NCBI RefSeq assembly: GCF_000632225.1
Contig: NZ_JFYV01000001.1
Span: 62,001 to 126,000, forward strand
DNA length: 64,000 nucleotides
Direction: 5' to 3'
Source: Sphingomonas sp. RIT328
Lineage (GTDB): Bacteria > Pseudomonadota > Alphaproteobacteria > Sphingomonadales > Sphingomonadaceae
Shown here one piece after another: positions 42,501-51,427 of the stretch (the first letter of the stretch is position 1; each line of letters starts with the position of its first letter). The translations under genes were made by a program, and so were the position numbers. Under the pieces are notes generated by a model, which was given only the letters and a program-made list of their open reading frames with translations, was not told the origin of the DNA and did no database searches.

Positions 42501-44547
42501 GGCGGTGGTCAACGCGATCAAGAGCCTGCCGTTTCCCCTTAACCTCGCCGCAGGCGCCGCGACCGTCGCCGCCTTGGCGTCGATCGGCGTCTCGATTGCC
42601 GGTGCCTTCGGCGGCAGCGGCCATACGCTTCCCAAGGCGAACGACGGCAGCGGCACGGTGCTCGGCGATGCCTCGGCACAATCGGAAAGCCTCAAGCGGT
42701 CGATGGACGCGCTGAAGGAAGTGGACACGTTGACCAACACCTATGCCCGCCAGATGGCCGCCTCGCTTAAGTCGATCGACAGCCAGATCGGCAGCGTCGC
42801 AACGCTGGTGGTGCGTGCGGGCGACGTCAACGCATCGGCCGGCGTCAAGGAAGGCTTCGCCTCGGACACCACCGGCAAGCTCCTGTCCGGCATCGTCACA
42901 GGCGGTGGCCTGTTCAGCAAAATCCCGGTTGTCGGCAGCATCATCGGTGCGGTCGGCGGTCTCGTCAGCTCGCTGTTCGGCTCCAAGACGACGGTGGTCG
43001 GCAGCGGCCTCTACGGCAAGGACCAGTCGCTCGGCAGCGTGCTGTCCGGCGGCTTCGATGCCTCCTACTATTCCGACATCGAGAAGCAGAAGAAGTTCCT
43101 TGGGATCAAGACCGGGACCTCCTACTCGACCAAGTACAGCGGCGCGGATGCGGGGCTCGAAAACCAGTTCACGCTGATCCTGCGCCAGTTCAACGATGCC
43201 ATCGCCGCGTCGGCCGCGCCGCTCGGCGTCGCCACCAGCGAGGTGCAGGCGCGGCTCAACAGCTTCGTCGTCAGCATCGGCAAGATCGACCTGAAGGGCC
43301 TGACCGGCGAGCAAATTCAGGAGAAGCTCTCGGCCGTGTTCGGTGCGGCTGCCGATCGCATGGCGAGCACCGCCATCCCCGGCATCGAGCGGCTCCAGAA
43401 GGTCGGCGAGGGTGCGTTCGAAACCCTCATCCGCGTCGCTTCGACGATCGAGGCGGTCGGCAATTCGCTCGACCAGCTGGGCGGCGCCGCGCGCGGGCTC
43501 GGCATCGATGCCAAGCTCGGCCTCGCCGACCAGTTCGACAGCGTCAGCGATCTGACCAGCGCCGCCAGCTCCTACTTCGAAGCCTTCTACACCAAGGAAG
43601 AGCAGGCCGCCGCCAAGACCGCCGAGTTCGCCCGCGTGTTCGACAGCCTCGGCGTTGCCATGCCCTCGTCGCTGGCAGCCTTCCGCGCGCTGGTCGACGC
43701 GCAGAACCTCAACACCGCCGCGGGTCAGGCGACCTATGCGACGCTGCTTAAGCTCGCGCCGGCCTTCGCCGATCTGCAATCGGCGATGGAGGGAGCGAAG
43801 AGCGCAGCCGACATCGCGGCCGAGCGCGCCGACCTGGAGCGCCAGCTGCTCGAACTCAACGGCGATACCGCGGCGATCCGCGCGCTCGACCTCGCCAAGC
43901 TCGATGCGAGCAATCGAGCATTGCAGCAGCAGGTGTGGGCGCTTCAGGACGCGCAGGAGGCCGCCAAGGCGGCCGAGGCGCTGCGGGATGCGTGGACGTC
44001 GGTCGGCGACAGCATCATGGATGAGGTAAAGCGCATCCGCGGCCTCACCGACACCGCCAACGGCGGCAGCTTCGTGACGCTGATGAGTCAGTTCAACGCC
44101 GCGACCGCGTCGGCACGTGCCGGCGATCAGGATGCGGCAAAGAGCCTGCCCGCGCTCAGTCAGGCGCTGCTCACCGCGGCGGCCGATCAGGCGACCAGTC
44201 GGCAGGAGCTGGCGCGCATCCAGGCGCAGACGGCGGCAAGCCTCGAAGCGACCTATGGCGTGGTTGGTGCGCTGGCAAAGGCTTCAGGCTCGTCGGGCAA
44301 CGGGGCATCCGTCACCGACGTCATCGCCGCGGCGGGCGCAGCGCAGGCGGCGTCGGCGCCGGTGGCTGCCAACGACGATGCCGCAACCGATGCGGCTTCG
44401 CTGGCGGCCGAGCTGGCCGCACTGCGCAGCGACATGAACGATGGGCTGGCGTCGATCGCGAGCAACACCGGGCGCACGGCGCGCCGTCTCGACGACGTCA
44501 CCGCCGCGAGCAGCGGGCAGGCCATCGCCGTGGCGGCCGGCAAGTGA
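39583..44547 (+). CDS. Tail tape measure protein
   Basis: About 1654 residues. The N-terminal third is helical and contains three 40-residue tandem repeats (about 156-270). A hydrophobic, glycine-rich stretch near 390-410 (FAPLLVGLAAAGAGFALF) is followed by further helical and Gly-rich TM-like segments (LNLAAGAATVAALASIGVSIAGAF), as is usual for proteins that set tail length and help DNA entry. ATG 39583 is preferred to GTG 39577 because AGGGAGG lies 8 bases before it. It follows the tail chaperones and precedes the tail tip/fibre gene. Confidence 0.93.
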   Translation: MDTGSPDLGVDFVINFGDSFGGLKSLDDLIGTTSANAVRDFQRIQASVASGLDLSAASAEFKALGATATRELRSASLEAAKAERAGESLVRQLERQNATYGKSRTEVRAMRVEEAALAAERTRNTDLAVRLRSELSLLVAAEAKTAQAAEAEAQAMREAAHAHDLFEAAARRGVLAMKEEEAALKANAIARQAQELREAAQAHDMFEARARAGVKALKEEEAAAKAASLAAYEQELRSAAFAHDQFEAAARRGLVAMREADAAAERDAATLARLRAMLDPAAAAQERLNREIVEARRVMTAAGLSAEDMARAESMLADRANVSAKQHDVMAGSARRSGFALQTIALQLPDITQGLLTGQKPMTVFIQQGFQIVQVAQMAEGGLRGFGKEVAGLALRFAPLLVGLAAAGAGFALFTRWVNQGVTSDQLTRNLGDITGGADATKQELFKLKDATIEWGDVSSALFSEVGKDIAKVFVGDMKAMGKDVKSVLDDITSYGRKALAGMYAGVAGMKAYLGEISSRKGLVNLFMGDPTLIDRTFGKAYRAADDYLGKLGARVKKTSIENARERNAKTIGFNNVPRPKTDHHAEQLAREAQAVEAQIRNLYELAKAYDLSGAAALIAEARVKAESAAIKKRGDIEAMVDREIRLSIAQRVSDASKSAAATREEARIQTEVNAMIAAGLVPAERANELVRDRIADLPLLAAIEAAQQRGLTVEVEKATAALNAQQSARRDAKAAEIGAFYAGADQQADRQLAMQREELRLVGATDEARAEAIARLQAQQTLQAKGYELGTTYANDYVDKQGQIAKGAEINRQAQDSYNASLSATSELFDTIDQTAQRAAQGMADAFGTAGRAIGDTLTIMTGYYADQARLQEAHKAALHAAGKDQARIDRENRLYSLRSSSMQIGAFGDMAAAAKGFFKEGSAGYQALGTAEKAFRTVQLVMSVRAIAQDAIETSSKIANSVARTAAGATEAVVNAIKSLPFPLNLAAGAATVAALASIGVSIAGAFGGSGHTLPKANDGSGTVLGDASAQSESLKRSMDALKEVDTLTNTYARQMAASLKSIDSQIGSVATLVVRAGDVNASAGVKEGFASDTTGKLLSGIVTGGGLFSKIPVVGSIIGAVGGLVSSLFGSKTTVVGSGLYGKDQSLGSVLSGGFDASYYSDIEKQKKFLGIKTGTSYSTKYSGADAGLENQFTLILRQFNDAIAASAAPLGVATSEVQARLNSFVVSIGKIDLKGLTGEQIQEKLSAVFGAAADRMASTAIPGIERLQKVGEGAFETLIRVASTIEAVGNSLDQLGGAARGLGIDAKLGLADQFDSVSDLTSAASSYFEAFYTKEEQAAAKTAEFARVFDSLGVAMPSSLAAFRALVDAQNLNTAAGQATYATLLKLAPAFADLQSAMEGAKSAADIAAERADLERQLLELNGDTAAIRALDLAKLDASNRALQQQVWALQDAQEAAKAAEALRDAWTSVGDSIMDEVKRIRGLTDTANGGSFVTLMSQFNAATASARAGDQDAAKSLPALSQALLTAAADQATSRQELARIQAQTAASLEATYGVVGALAKASGSSGNGASVTDVIAAAGAAQAASAPVAANDDAATDAASLAAELAALRSDMNDGLASIASNTGRTARRLDDVTAASSGQAIAVAAGK
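40048..40407 (+). repeat. Three tandem 120-base repeats in the tape measure gene
   Basis: Units begin at 40048, 40168 and 40288 (MREAAHAHDLFEA, LREAAQAHDMFEA, LRSAAFAHDQFEA), each 40 codons long. All three keep the AHD-F-EA and A-ARxG pattern; the third decays after about 30 codons. Confidence 0.85.
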
Positions 44548-47500
44548 AGGCGGTCCTCGACAGCGGTCAGGTGATCGACCTCGGCGCGACCAAGGCGACG
44601 CCGACGATCGGCATCACCGACTACAGCCGGCGGGTGACGGACGATTTCGGCGTCACCACCGTCGTCGAGCGCGGCTTCTCGCGCACCATGTCGGTGCAGG
44701 TCGCCGTGCCGTTCGACCGGGTTGACGAGTTGCAGCGCACGCTCGCCGGCCTGCGCGCGACGCCGGCGCAGTGGGTGGCGGACGATCGCTTCGCCAGCCT
44801 AAGCATCCGGGGCTTCTACAAGGAGTTCTCGATCGACGTCGCGACGTCGTCGCTCAGCTTCTGCACCCTCAGCGTCGAAGGGCTGGCGGGGACGGACGTC
44901 GTTGCTGATGCCGGCGGTGACCCGGCACCCGAGGCGCTGCGGTCGACGTTGCAGCTGTTGCGGCCGATCGCCGTCACCGGTGCGCAGCTCGTCGCGAGCA
45001 ACGTTGCCGAGGCGGACGCGCCGGAATGGGCGGCGAACAAGGCCTATCCGTCCGGCGTCCGCGTGATCAAGGCGGCGACGCATCGGATCTATGAAAGCCT
45101 CGCCGCGGTGCCTGCCGGTGATGATCCTGCCGCCGCGTCGGGCAAGTGGCTCGACGTCGGCCCGACGAATCGCTGGGCGATGTTCGACCAGGCGCTCGGC
45201 TCCGTCACGACGGCGAACGGCTCAATCGCGGTGGCGGTCGACGTCGGCGCGATCGACGCGGTCGCCGTGCTCGACGTCGTCGGCGCGACGGTGCGGGTAC
45301 AGGCGACAGACTACGATCGCACCGTGCCGATCGCCGGCGGCTCGATCAGCCTGCTCGATCTGCCGAACAAGGCCGGGCGGGTCACCGTCACGATCGCCGG
45401 CAACGGCACCGTCTCGGCCGGCACGCTGCTGGTCGGCCATCGGGTGGCGCTTGGGCTGACCGAGGCGGCGCCGACCGCCGGCATCACCGACTTTAGCCGC
45501 AAGGTGGTTGACGACTTCGGCGAGGTGACCGTGGTCGAGCGCGCTTGGGCGAAGCGGATGACGGCGAACTCGCTGATCCGCACCGACGCCGTCGACGCCG
45601 TCGCGAGCCGGATCGCCGCGGTTCGCGCACAGCCGGTGCTCTGGATCGGCCGCGTTGGCACTGACAGCCTGACGATCTACGGCTTCTTCAAGGACTTCTC
45701 GATCGAGATCGGCAAGGCGGTCAGCAAGCTGTCGCTGTCGATTGAGGGGCTGAGCACGGCGGGCAAGATTGAGCCGCTCGGCACGCTGGTCGAATGGCCG
45801 GACATCGCCGACCCGACCGGCACCAAGCCGGCGAACAACGCCGACAAGACCAGCGAAAATACGTCCAAGGACACTGCGGCTGTGGGAGGCCGTCCCTCGG
45901 GCACCGTGATCGAGACGATCGACAAGGCGCGCACCGACATCGATGGCCTGATCGAGGCGGTTAGCGAGGGGCAGACGGACCTGTCAGAGCAGGTCAATGC
46001 GGCGAACGCTGCGCGCGATGCTTCTCAAACTGCCCGCGATCAGTCGCAGGCGGCGCGGGATGCGGCGAGCGCCGCTTCGACGCTGTCAGGCGCAGCGCGC
46101 GACGCGGCTAAGACGGCGCAGACGAACGCGGAAGCTGCGGCGTCGACAGCGGCACAGCGTGCGACCGACGCGAGTGGCTATGCGCAGACCGCGACCGGGC
46201 AGGCGACGATCGCAACGCAGCAGGCGGACGCGGCGGGCCAGTCGGCGAGCAGCGCCAGCGCCAGCGCCACCACCGCGTCGACGAAGGCCGGCGAGGCGAG
46301 CACGTCGGCGCAGAGCGCCGTTACCGCGAAGAACGATGCCGCCGGGTCGGCGACATCGGCCGGCACGAGCGCCGGCGTCGCCACGCAGGCGAAGACGGAC
46401 GCGCAGGCCGCTGCAACTGCTGCGTCGACGAGCGCGTCGACCGCGAGCAGCAAGGCGGATGCGGCGGGCCAGTCAGCCACTTCGGCCGCCGGCAGCGCCA
46501 CAACGGCAGCCACGAGGGCGGGGGAAGCCTCGACCAGCGCGGGGCAGGCGAGCACCAGTGCGAGCACGGCCGCCGGGTCTGCGACCAGCGCTGCGACCAA
46601 TCAGGCCCTCACCGCTACGGCGCGCGACGCTGCACAGGCGGCGGCTCAAAAGACGTTCCCTTCGACGTTCGAAGACGACAAGCTGTATTGGGATCATCAG
46701 TTGACGCGGACGTACTCGGCAGAAGCCGGTGCTTACGTTATCTCCAACACGGCTGGCTCGTACGGCGGTCTTCAACGTCGCGGGACCATCCCTAATGTAG
46801 CAGGTAAGAAGTGGCGGCTGAGGGTTAGAGCTAAAGCTGACCGAGCCTCCTACAGCATGCTTGTGCGGGTGCTTGGTTTTCCGAACCAAGACCAAAGCGG
46901 CGCGCAGGCAGGTAATTACTATAGCGACGCCACCATCACTCTTACTACGGCCTATGCGTGGTATGAGGTCATAATAGATGCGCCTGCGGATGGCACGGCT
47001 AGGTGGATCGCGCCGGTGTGCTACCCCGGCTACCCCGCCAACACGGGTGTGGTAAGTGTCGCGGCTTTCGAAATGACCGATGCCACGTCGGATCAGGCCG
47101 CCGCGGCCTCGGCTAATGCGTCGAACACCAGTGCGTCCAGCGCGGCTGCGTCGAAGACCGGAGCCGACACTGCCGCGTCGGCTGCCAATCAGTCGAAGCT
47201 CGACGCTCAGACTGCTCTTGGCGGAGCTAACGCGGCTCGTGATACAGCGGTCACCAGCGCTTCAAATGCCAAGGGGTCGGAGAATGCCGCAGCTTCTTCG
47301 GCTACGCTGAGTGCCCAAACTGCGACCCAAGCAGGCGTGCTCGCCTCGGGTAATCTCGTCCGTAAGCCGTCGTTTGAAGACGGTAGAAAAGACGGGTGGG
47401 AATATTGGGGCGATGGCAATGCTACGTATGGCAAAGACGGCAGCTTGTACTTCGCCCGCACCTATGGCCTAGACACCTGCGTTTACTATCCGTCTTCGGG

Positions 47501-48959
47501 TAACGGTATCAAGAAGCAGTGGGGCGGACGCACTGTCCGTATTCGCGCGCTTATCAGCACGGCGGAAACCGACGGCAGCTTCGGCGCGGGTCTATTCATT
47601 GAAGCGGATACGGGCAATCGCGGCTACCCAATCCAGTATCTAGGCGCACGTAAAAGCTGGACGTGGATCGACTACAACTACACAATCCCGGATGGGATTA
47701 TTGCTATTAACCCGTGGTTCCAGCTCACTACACCGGGCAACGGCAGCGCCGGTCTGATCTCATACTTTGAGGTCACAGACATCACGGAGAGTTCCAAAGC
47801 CGCAGGGTCCGCTAGTGCTGCCGTTACCAGTGCGTCTGCGGCTAAAACCTCGCAGGACGGGGCAGGCGCAAGCGCGGTAGCTGCAAACCAAAGCCGTATT
47901 GACGCCCAAGCGGCCAACGGCGCTGCGCAGGGCTCGGCTAGTGCTGCCGCCAGCTCTGCGGCAAGCGCCACCGCGTCTGCATCCAGTGCTCAGACCTCGG
48001 CGACCTTGGCGTCGTCGTTTGGTGCTAGCTCGCTCAACCGTAATCCGTTTTTCGCTGACCCAGCGTGGACCCGCACGGATGGTGACAACAACGTCCCGTC
48101 CGGCAACTACGCCCCTTGGGCGAGCGACGGCGCAGGTTATATCGGCCCGTTCGGGGGCACCGGCAGGTTCCCCGCGGCCAACCCGTACACTGGAAAGCGG
48201 CAGCTCCAGATTGACCGACAGGGTACGAACGCTGGTGTTCGTTACCCCTTGGGCGCGATGCCGAAAGGCAACTACATCATCGAAGTCGACGTGTCGGGCG
48301 AAGATGGCATTTGGGATACGTCCGGCGTCCACATCAATTTCAACAATGGGTACGCCTACAACTTCCACTTCGCTTCAATTGCCGACACCGCGGGAGCTAC
48401 CGGAGGCGGCGCGAATAATCGCCGTCAATGGAGTTTCTTGGTTTGGAACGGAGCGGATACCAACGATACCCAGATGTATGCAATGGCGGGTTGGTCCGGT
48501 TTCACCGGTCAAGCCTATCCCGGTTTTCTGCGCACGATCTGGGCGAAGTGGTCGATCCGCCCCGCCACAAGCACAGAGGTCAATCTTCCGACCACCGCTG
48601 CACGCATCGAGTCGATCAACCAAACGCTGTCTAACCAGTACGGCGCCTTGGCGCAGCGGATCAGCAATACCGAAGCAACGGCGGGAAATTTGTCGGCGAG
48701 GACCGGCGTCACCGAGTCCGCCGTCGCCGATCTGCGAACCAAGTCTGCCGCGGCGCGGCTAGAGTTTTCCGCAACCTCCCCCGGCGGCCGGGCGGCAGTC
48801 ACTATCCGATCGGACAGCAATAACGGCGCCGGCATCGATCTGGTGGGGGACGTCGCCTTTACCGGCAACCAGGGCGGAGCGGTGACGGTGGTCAACGGAT
48901 TGGGGGTCAAAACCTACGACGCCAATGGCAATCTCGTCTTCCAGTGCGGTATCTACTGA
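44544..48959 (+). CDS. Large tail tip/fibre protein (receptor-binding candidate)
   Basis: 1471 residues, GTG start overlapping the tape measure stop (GTGA). Two related N-terminal domains of about 100 residues start at ITDYSRRVTDDFG (about 24) and ITDFSRKVVDDFG (about 314). Residues about 480-700 are an Ala/Ser/Thr-rich coiled fibre. Three beta-sandwich-like modules follow (DNA about 46660-47075, 47340-47790, 48020-48570), separated by similar Ala/Ser linkers, then a C-terminal coiled coil and tip. Codon use turns AT-richer after about 46700, suggesting exchange of the host-recognition part. Confidence 0.85.
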   Translation: MKAVLDSGQVIDLGATKATPTIGITDYSRRVTDDFGVTTVVERGFSRTMSVQVAVPFDRVDELQRTLAGLRATPAQWVADDRFASLSIRGFYKEFSIDVATSSLSFCTLSVEGLAGTDVVADAGGDPAPEALRSTLQLLRPIAVTGAQLVASNVAEADAPEWAANKAYPSGVRVIKAATHRIYESLAAVPAGDDPAAASGKWLDVGPTNRWAMFDQALGSVTTANGSIAVAVDVGAIDAVAVLDVVGATVRVQATDYDRTVPIAGGSISLLDLPNKAGRVTVTIAGNGTVSAGTLLVGHRVALGLTEAAPTAGITDFSRKVVDDFGEVTVVERAWAKRMTANSLIRTDAVDAVASRIAAVRAQPVLWIGRVGTDSLTIYGFFKDFSIEIGKAVSKLSLSIEGLSTAGKIEPLGTLVEWPDIADPTGTKPANNADKTSENTSKDTAAVGGRPSGTVIETIDKARTDIDGLIEAVSEGQTDLSEQVNAANAARDASQTARDQSQAARDAASAASTLSGAARDAAKTAQTNAEAAASTAAQRATDASGYAQTATGQATIATQQADAAGQSASSASASATTASTKAGEASTSAQSAVTAKNDAAGSATSAGTSAGVATQAKTDAQAAATAASTSASTASSKADAAGQSATSAAGSATTAATRAGEASTSAGQASTSASTAAGSATSAATNQALTATARDAAQAAAQKTFPSTFEDDKLYWDHQLTRTYSAEAGAYVISNTAGSYGGLQRRGTIPNVAGKKWRLRVRAKADRASYSMLVRVLGFPNQDQSGAQAGNYYSDATITLTTAYAWYEVIIDAPADGTARWIAPVCYPGYPANTGVVSVAAFEMTDATSDQAAAASANASNTSASSAAASKTGADTAASAANQSKLDAQTALGGANAARDTAVTSASNAKGSENAAASSATLSAQTATQAGVLASGNLVRKPSFEDGRKDGWEYWGDGNATYGKDGSLYFARTYGLDTCVYYPSSGNGIKKQWGGRTVRIRALISTAETDGSFGAGLFIEADTGNRGYPIQYLGARKSWTWIDYNYTIPDGIIAINPWFQLTTPGNGSAGLISYFEVTDITESSKAAGSASAAVTSASAAKTSQDGAGASAVAANQSRIDAQAANGAAQGSASAAASSAASATASASSAQTSATLASSFGASSLNRNPFFADPAWTRTDGDNNVPSGNYAPWASDGAGYIGPFGGTGRFPAANPYTGKRQLQIDRQGTNAGVRYPLGAMPKGNYIIEVDVSGEDGIWDTSGVHINFNNGYAYNFHFASIADTAGATGGGANNRRQWSFLVWNGADTNDTQMYAMAGWSGFTGQAYPGFLRTIWAKWSIRPATSTEVNLPTTAARIESINQTLSNQYGALAQRISNTEATAGNLSARTGVTESAVADLRTKSAAARLEFSATSPGGRAAVTIRSDSNNGAGIDLVGDVAFTGNQGGAVTVVNGLGVKTYDANGNLVFQCGIY

Positions 48960-49945
48960 TGGGCCTTGGCGTCCAACAGCGACTGGCGAACGGCACGATC
49001 TACCTCGACACTAGCGTCATGGACTTCATGGGGCTGATCGGGCGGATCAGTGTGCCCAGCAACTCGGCGGGATCATTCACTGACAACACGATCATCGGGC
49101 GTCCGATCATTTGGTTCTGGTACGGCGCTGCTGGTGCCAGGCGAAGCCAAGTAACGACCTCGGGCAACACGATCTCGTGGGACGGCAGTGGTGGTGGTGG
49201 CACGCTGATCTACGGCGTCGCTGGCGGTGGTACGGATGGCCCGATCGCGGGCAATCAGCGCCGTGGCTTCCAGATCATGAAGAATGGCAAGCGCGCGATC
49301 GATGAGAGCCTGTTCGGCTGGCACATGATCGCCAAAGGGACCGCGAGTGGTGCATCCGGCGAAGCCCCGTTCTTCGTACCGCATGATCCCGGCAAGCCGC
49401 CCCTGATCGCCATCGCAGGCACTGTCGTAATCGGCATCCTGAGTATCACGGCGGTGTCGGGTGGCAGCAACATCAAGCTCGTCGGCGGTGGTGGCGGCGT
49501 TGTGAATTGGTACGCCTTCGCGGAGTGCCGCACGGCGTCTAACTTCTCTCGCATCGCTGGCTGCCGCTGGTGGATCAACGGGCAGCTAGCGGGCGACACC
49601 TCGATCCCCTCGCTCCAGATCGTCACGGCCAACATCGTCTATTCGGGCGGTGGCTTCTCGAACGGGAATAATGGTGGCGATCAAGTAATGGAGATCGCCA
49701 CGATCCCGTCTGGCCGGAAGTACGCTGCTATTATCAGCGACCCCGGCTTTCACTTCGACAGTAGCGGCAACGGCCAGGGTAACGGCCAGACGACGACGAA
49801 GATGGTCGCCGTCTACACCCAGGACAACAAGATGTACGCCAAGGGGACGGTCTACTCGACCACACCTGGCGGTGGTGCTTCTCCGACCATCAACGCACCC
49901 GGCCGCGTGCACGTCATCGACGTGACGGGCTTCGACCAGTTCTGA
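48959..49945 (+). CDS. Tail-associated hypothetical protein
   Basis: 328 residues from ATG 48959, which overlaps the fibre stop (TGATG). Glycine-rich and beta-rich (SGGGGTLIYGVAGGG, NIKLVGGGGGVVNWYAF). It contains WWINGQLAGDTS and a C-terminal VHVIDVTGF. Likely part of the tail tip or a fibre partner; no family recognised. Confidence 0.7.
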   Translation: MGLGVQQRLANGTIYLDTSVMDFMGLIGRISVPSNSAGSFTDNTIIGRPIIWFWYGAAGARRSQVTTSGNTISWDGSGGGGTLIYGVAGGGTDGPIAGNQRRGFQIMKNGKRAIDESLFGWHMIAKGTASGASGEAPFFVPHDPGKPPLIAIAGTVVIGILSITAVSGGSNIKLVGGGGGVVNWYAFAECRTASNFSRIAGCRWWINGQLAGDTSIPSLQIVTANIVYSGGGFSNGNNGGDQVMEIATIPSGRKYAAIISDPGFHFDSSGNGQGNGQTTTKMVAVYTQDNKMYAKGTVYSTTPGGGASPTINAPGRVHVIDVTGFDQF

Positions 49946-49952
49946 GTCACCC

Positions 49953-49969
49953 GCGCCGCGGATCGGCGC
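49953..49969 (+). other. Stem-loop in gap after tail protein
   Basis: GCGCCG/CGGCGC with a 5-base loop, in a 53-base gap; another of the late-operon hairpins. Confidence 0.4.
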
Positions 49970-49998
49970 TCCTCCATCACCAGCAAAGGAACAAGACG

Positions 49999-50343
49999 AT
50001 GGCTTTCACCGAAGCTGATCAGAAGAAGCTCGACGATCTCACCTACCGCAAGGCGTCGTCGGAATGGGCGACGCGCGAGGATGCTCGCAAGGCGAAGCTC
50101 GCCGCGGTCGGCGCGCTCGGGGATGTCTTTACGAAGGCGACCGTTCAGCCGTTCGTCGACGCGGCGAACGCTGCCCGCCCGCTGCTCGCCGCCAGCGACC
50201 CGACGATTGCAGACATGCTCGGCAACATCGTCACCGTCATGGGCTTCAGCGGCCTTCAGGTCGCGCAGTTTGTCGAGCAGCTCAGCGTCGCCGAGCCGGA
50301 GCCGACTGCGCCGGCTGACGCGCCTGCCACGTCCAGCGATTAA
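49999..50343 (+). CDS. Small hypothetical phage protein
   Basis: 114 residues starting MAFTEADQKKLDDLTYRKAS, helical, with a Pro/Ala tail. AAAGGA site. It begins the segment that leads into the lysis genes. Function unknown. Confidence 0.65.
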   Translation: MAFTEADQKKLDDLTYRKASSEWATREDARKAKLAAVGALGDVFTKATVQPFVDAANAARPLLAASDPTIADMLGNIVTVMGFSGLQVAQFVEQLSVAEPEPTAPADAPATSSD

Positions 50344-50353
50344 CGGAGGCATC

Positions 50354-50887
50354 ATGGCCAACAGCAGCTTCGCGGCACAGGCGGTCGCGAAAGGGCCGAT
50401 GACGGCCGCCCCGCCGAGCTTCGATGGCCATGGCTGGCTCGTCGTGCTCAACCTCGCAGCGGCGACCTTCGCCTGCGTCGTCGCGATCATGTTCGCCGTC
50501 GACGCGGTGCGGGGGATCGTCCGCAACTGGGGGCGGGATCGGCCGAGCCATCCGGTCAGCATCTGGCGCTACGCCGGTCTATGCTTCGCGCTTGGCATCG
50601 GCATGACACGCGGGGGCACGGCGCTCGTGTTGTGGAACTGGAACCCGCGCGATCCGGCAGGGACCGGCTGGTGTCTGACGTTCCAGCGCTTCCTCGACAT
50701 TCCGGCCATGTGCTTCGGCATTCTCGGCCTCGGCATCCTCTATCTCACCTCGCGCGGCATGGTGCCGCAGCTGCGCCGTCGGCCGCTGCCGATCCAGCTA
50801 TGGGCCTCGCTGCCCATGCTGCGCCGACCGGCCGGCATTGCCCTCCTCAGCCTGATCGCGGCGATTGGTGTGGTGTCGACGCGATGA
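50354..50887 (+). CDS. Predicted multi-pass membrane protein near lysis genes
   Basis: 177 residues with about four TM helices (WLVVLNLAAATFACVVAIMF, YAGLCFALGIGM, FGILGLGILYL, GIALLSLIAAIGVV). Overlaps the next gene by 4 bases. Could be a holin or holin-associated protein; the family is not recognised. Confidence 0.65.
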   Translation: MANSSFAAQAVAKGPMTAAPPSFDGHGWLVVLNLAAATFACVVAIMFAVDAVRGIVRNWGRDRPSHPVSIWRYAGLCFALGIGMTRGGTALVLWNWNPRDPAGTGWCLTFQRFLDIPAMCFGILGLGILYLTSRGMVPQLRRRPLPIQLWASLPMLRRPAGIALLSLIAAIGVVSTR

Positions 50888-51291
50888 TCTGGAAAACGGG
50901 GGCTTTGATGGGGGCATTACTTCCCGTCGCCGCGGCAGCGCTGGCGGCTGACAAGAGCGCGGTGCTCAGCCCGGCCGGGCCGTCGATCTGGTATTTCTTC
51001 GGCTATCCGTTCGAGGCTGGCAGCATGATCGCCGCGATCTGCGCCTGCATCGCCGTGCGGCTCTACGTTGCTCAGAAGGAGCGCGCGGACCATCGTTGGA
51101 ACATCGATCTGCCGGTGTCCGCGCTGACGCTAATGACCACCGCGACGGCAGTCATCCGCCTGCGCCCCGACCCGGCACTCGCGCTGATCTACGGCACCGG
51201 CATCGGCGCTCTAGGCGTCGGCCTCATCACCATCGCGCTCAACTTCGTGCAATCGAAGCTGCCGGGGGGCGAGGAAAAGCCGACCCCTTAA
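50884..51291 (+). CDS. Holin-like membrane protein
   Basis: 135 residues with an N-terminal hydrophobic signal-like segment and two or three further TM helices (GSMIAAICACIAVRLYV, ALIYGTGIGALGVGLITIAL), and a charged C-terminus. Position just before the endolysin supports a holin role, forming the lethal membrane lesion. Confidence 0.6.
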   Translation: MIWKTGALMGALLPVAAAALAADKSAVLSPAGPSIWYFFGYPFEAGSMIAAICACIAVRLYVAQKERADHRWNIDLPVSALTLMTTATAVIRLRPDPALALIYGTGIGALGVGLITIALNFVQSKLPGGEEKPTP

Positions 51292-51295
51292 GGTT

Positions 51296-51338
51296 CGGCA
51301 CCTCGCCTCGCACGGGGAGGACGACAAGCGAGGTGCCG
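51296..51338 (+). other. Long stem-loop before endolysin gene
   Basis: CGGCACCTCGC/GCGAGGTGCCG, 11 perfect base pairs with a 21-base loop, in the 136-base gap before the endolysin. It has no T run. It may delay or tune endolysin expression. Confidence 0.6.
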
Positions 51339-51427
51339 GCCGTCTCGCTCCGACGGCACCGCTCATCTGCGCCATGCGCGCCAGCCGGTCCAACCGGCAT
51401 CTCGACTATCTCTGAAAGGAATATCCG

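Noticed and set aside
41674..43779. Open minus-strand frame of 701 codons
   Set aside because: Lies entirely opposite the tape measure gene, has no ribosome site and no domain character.
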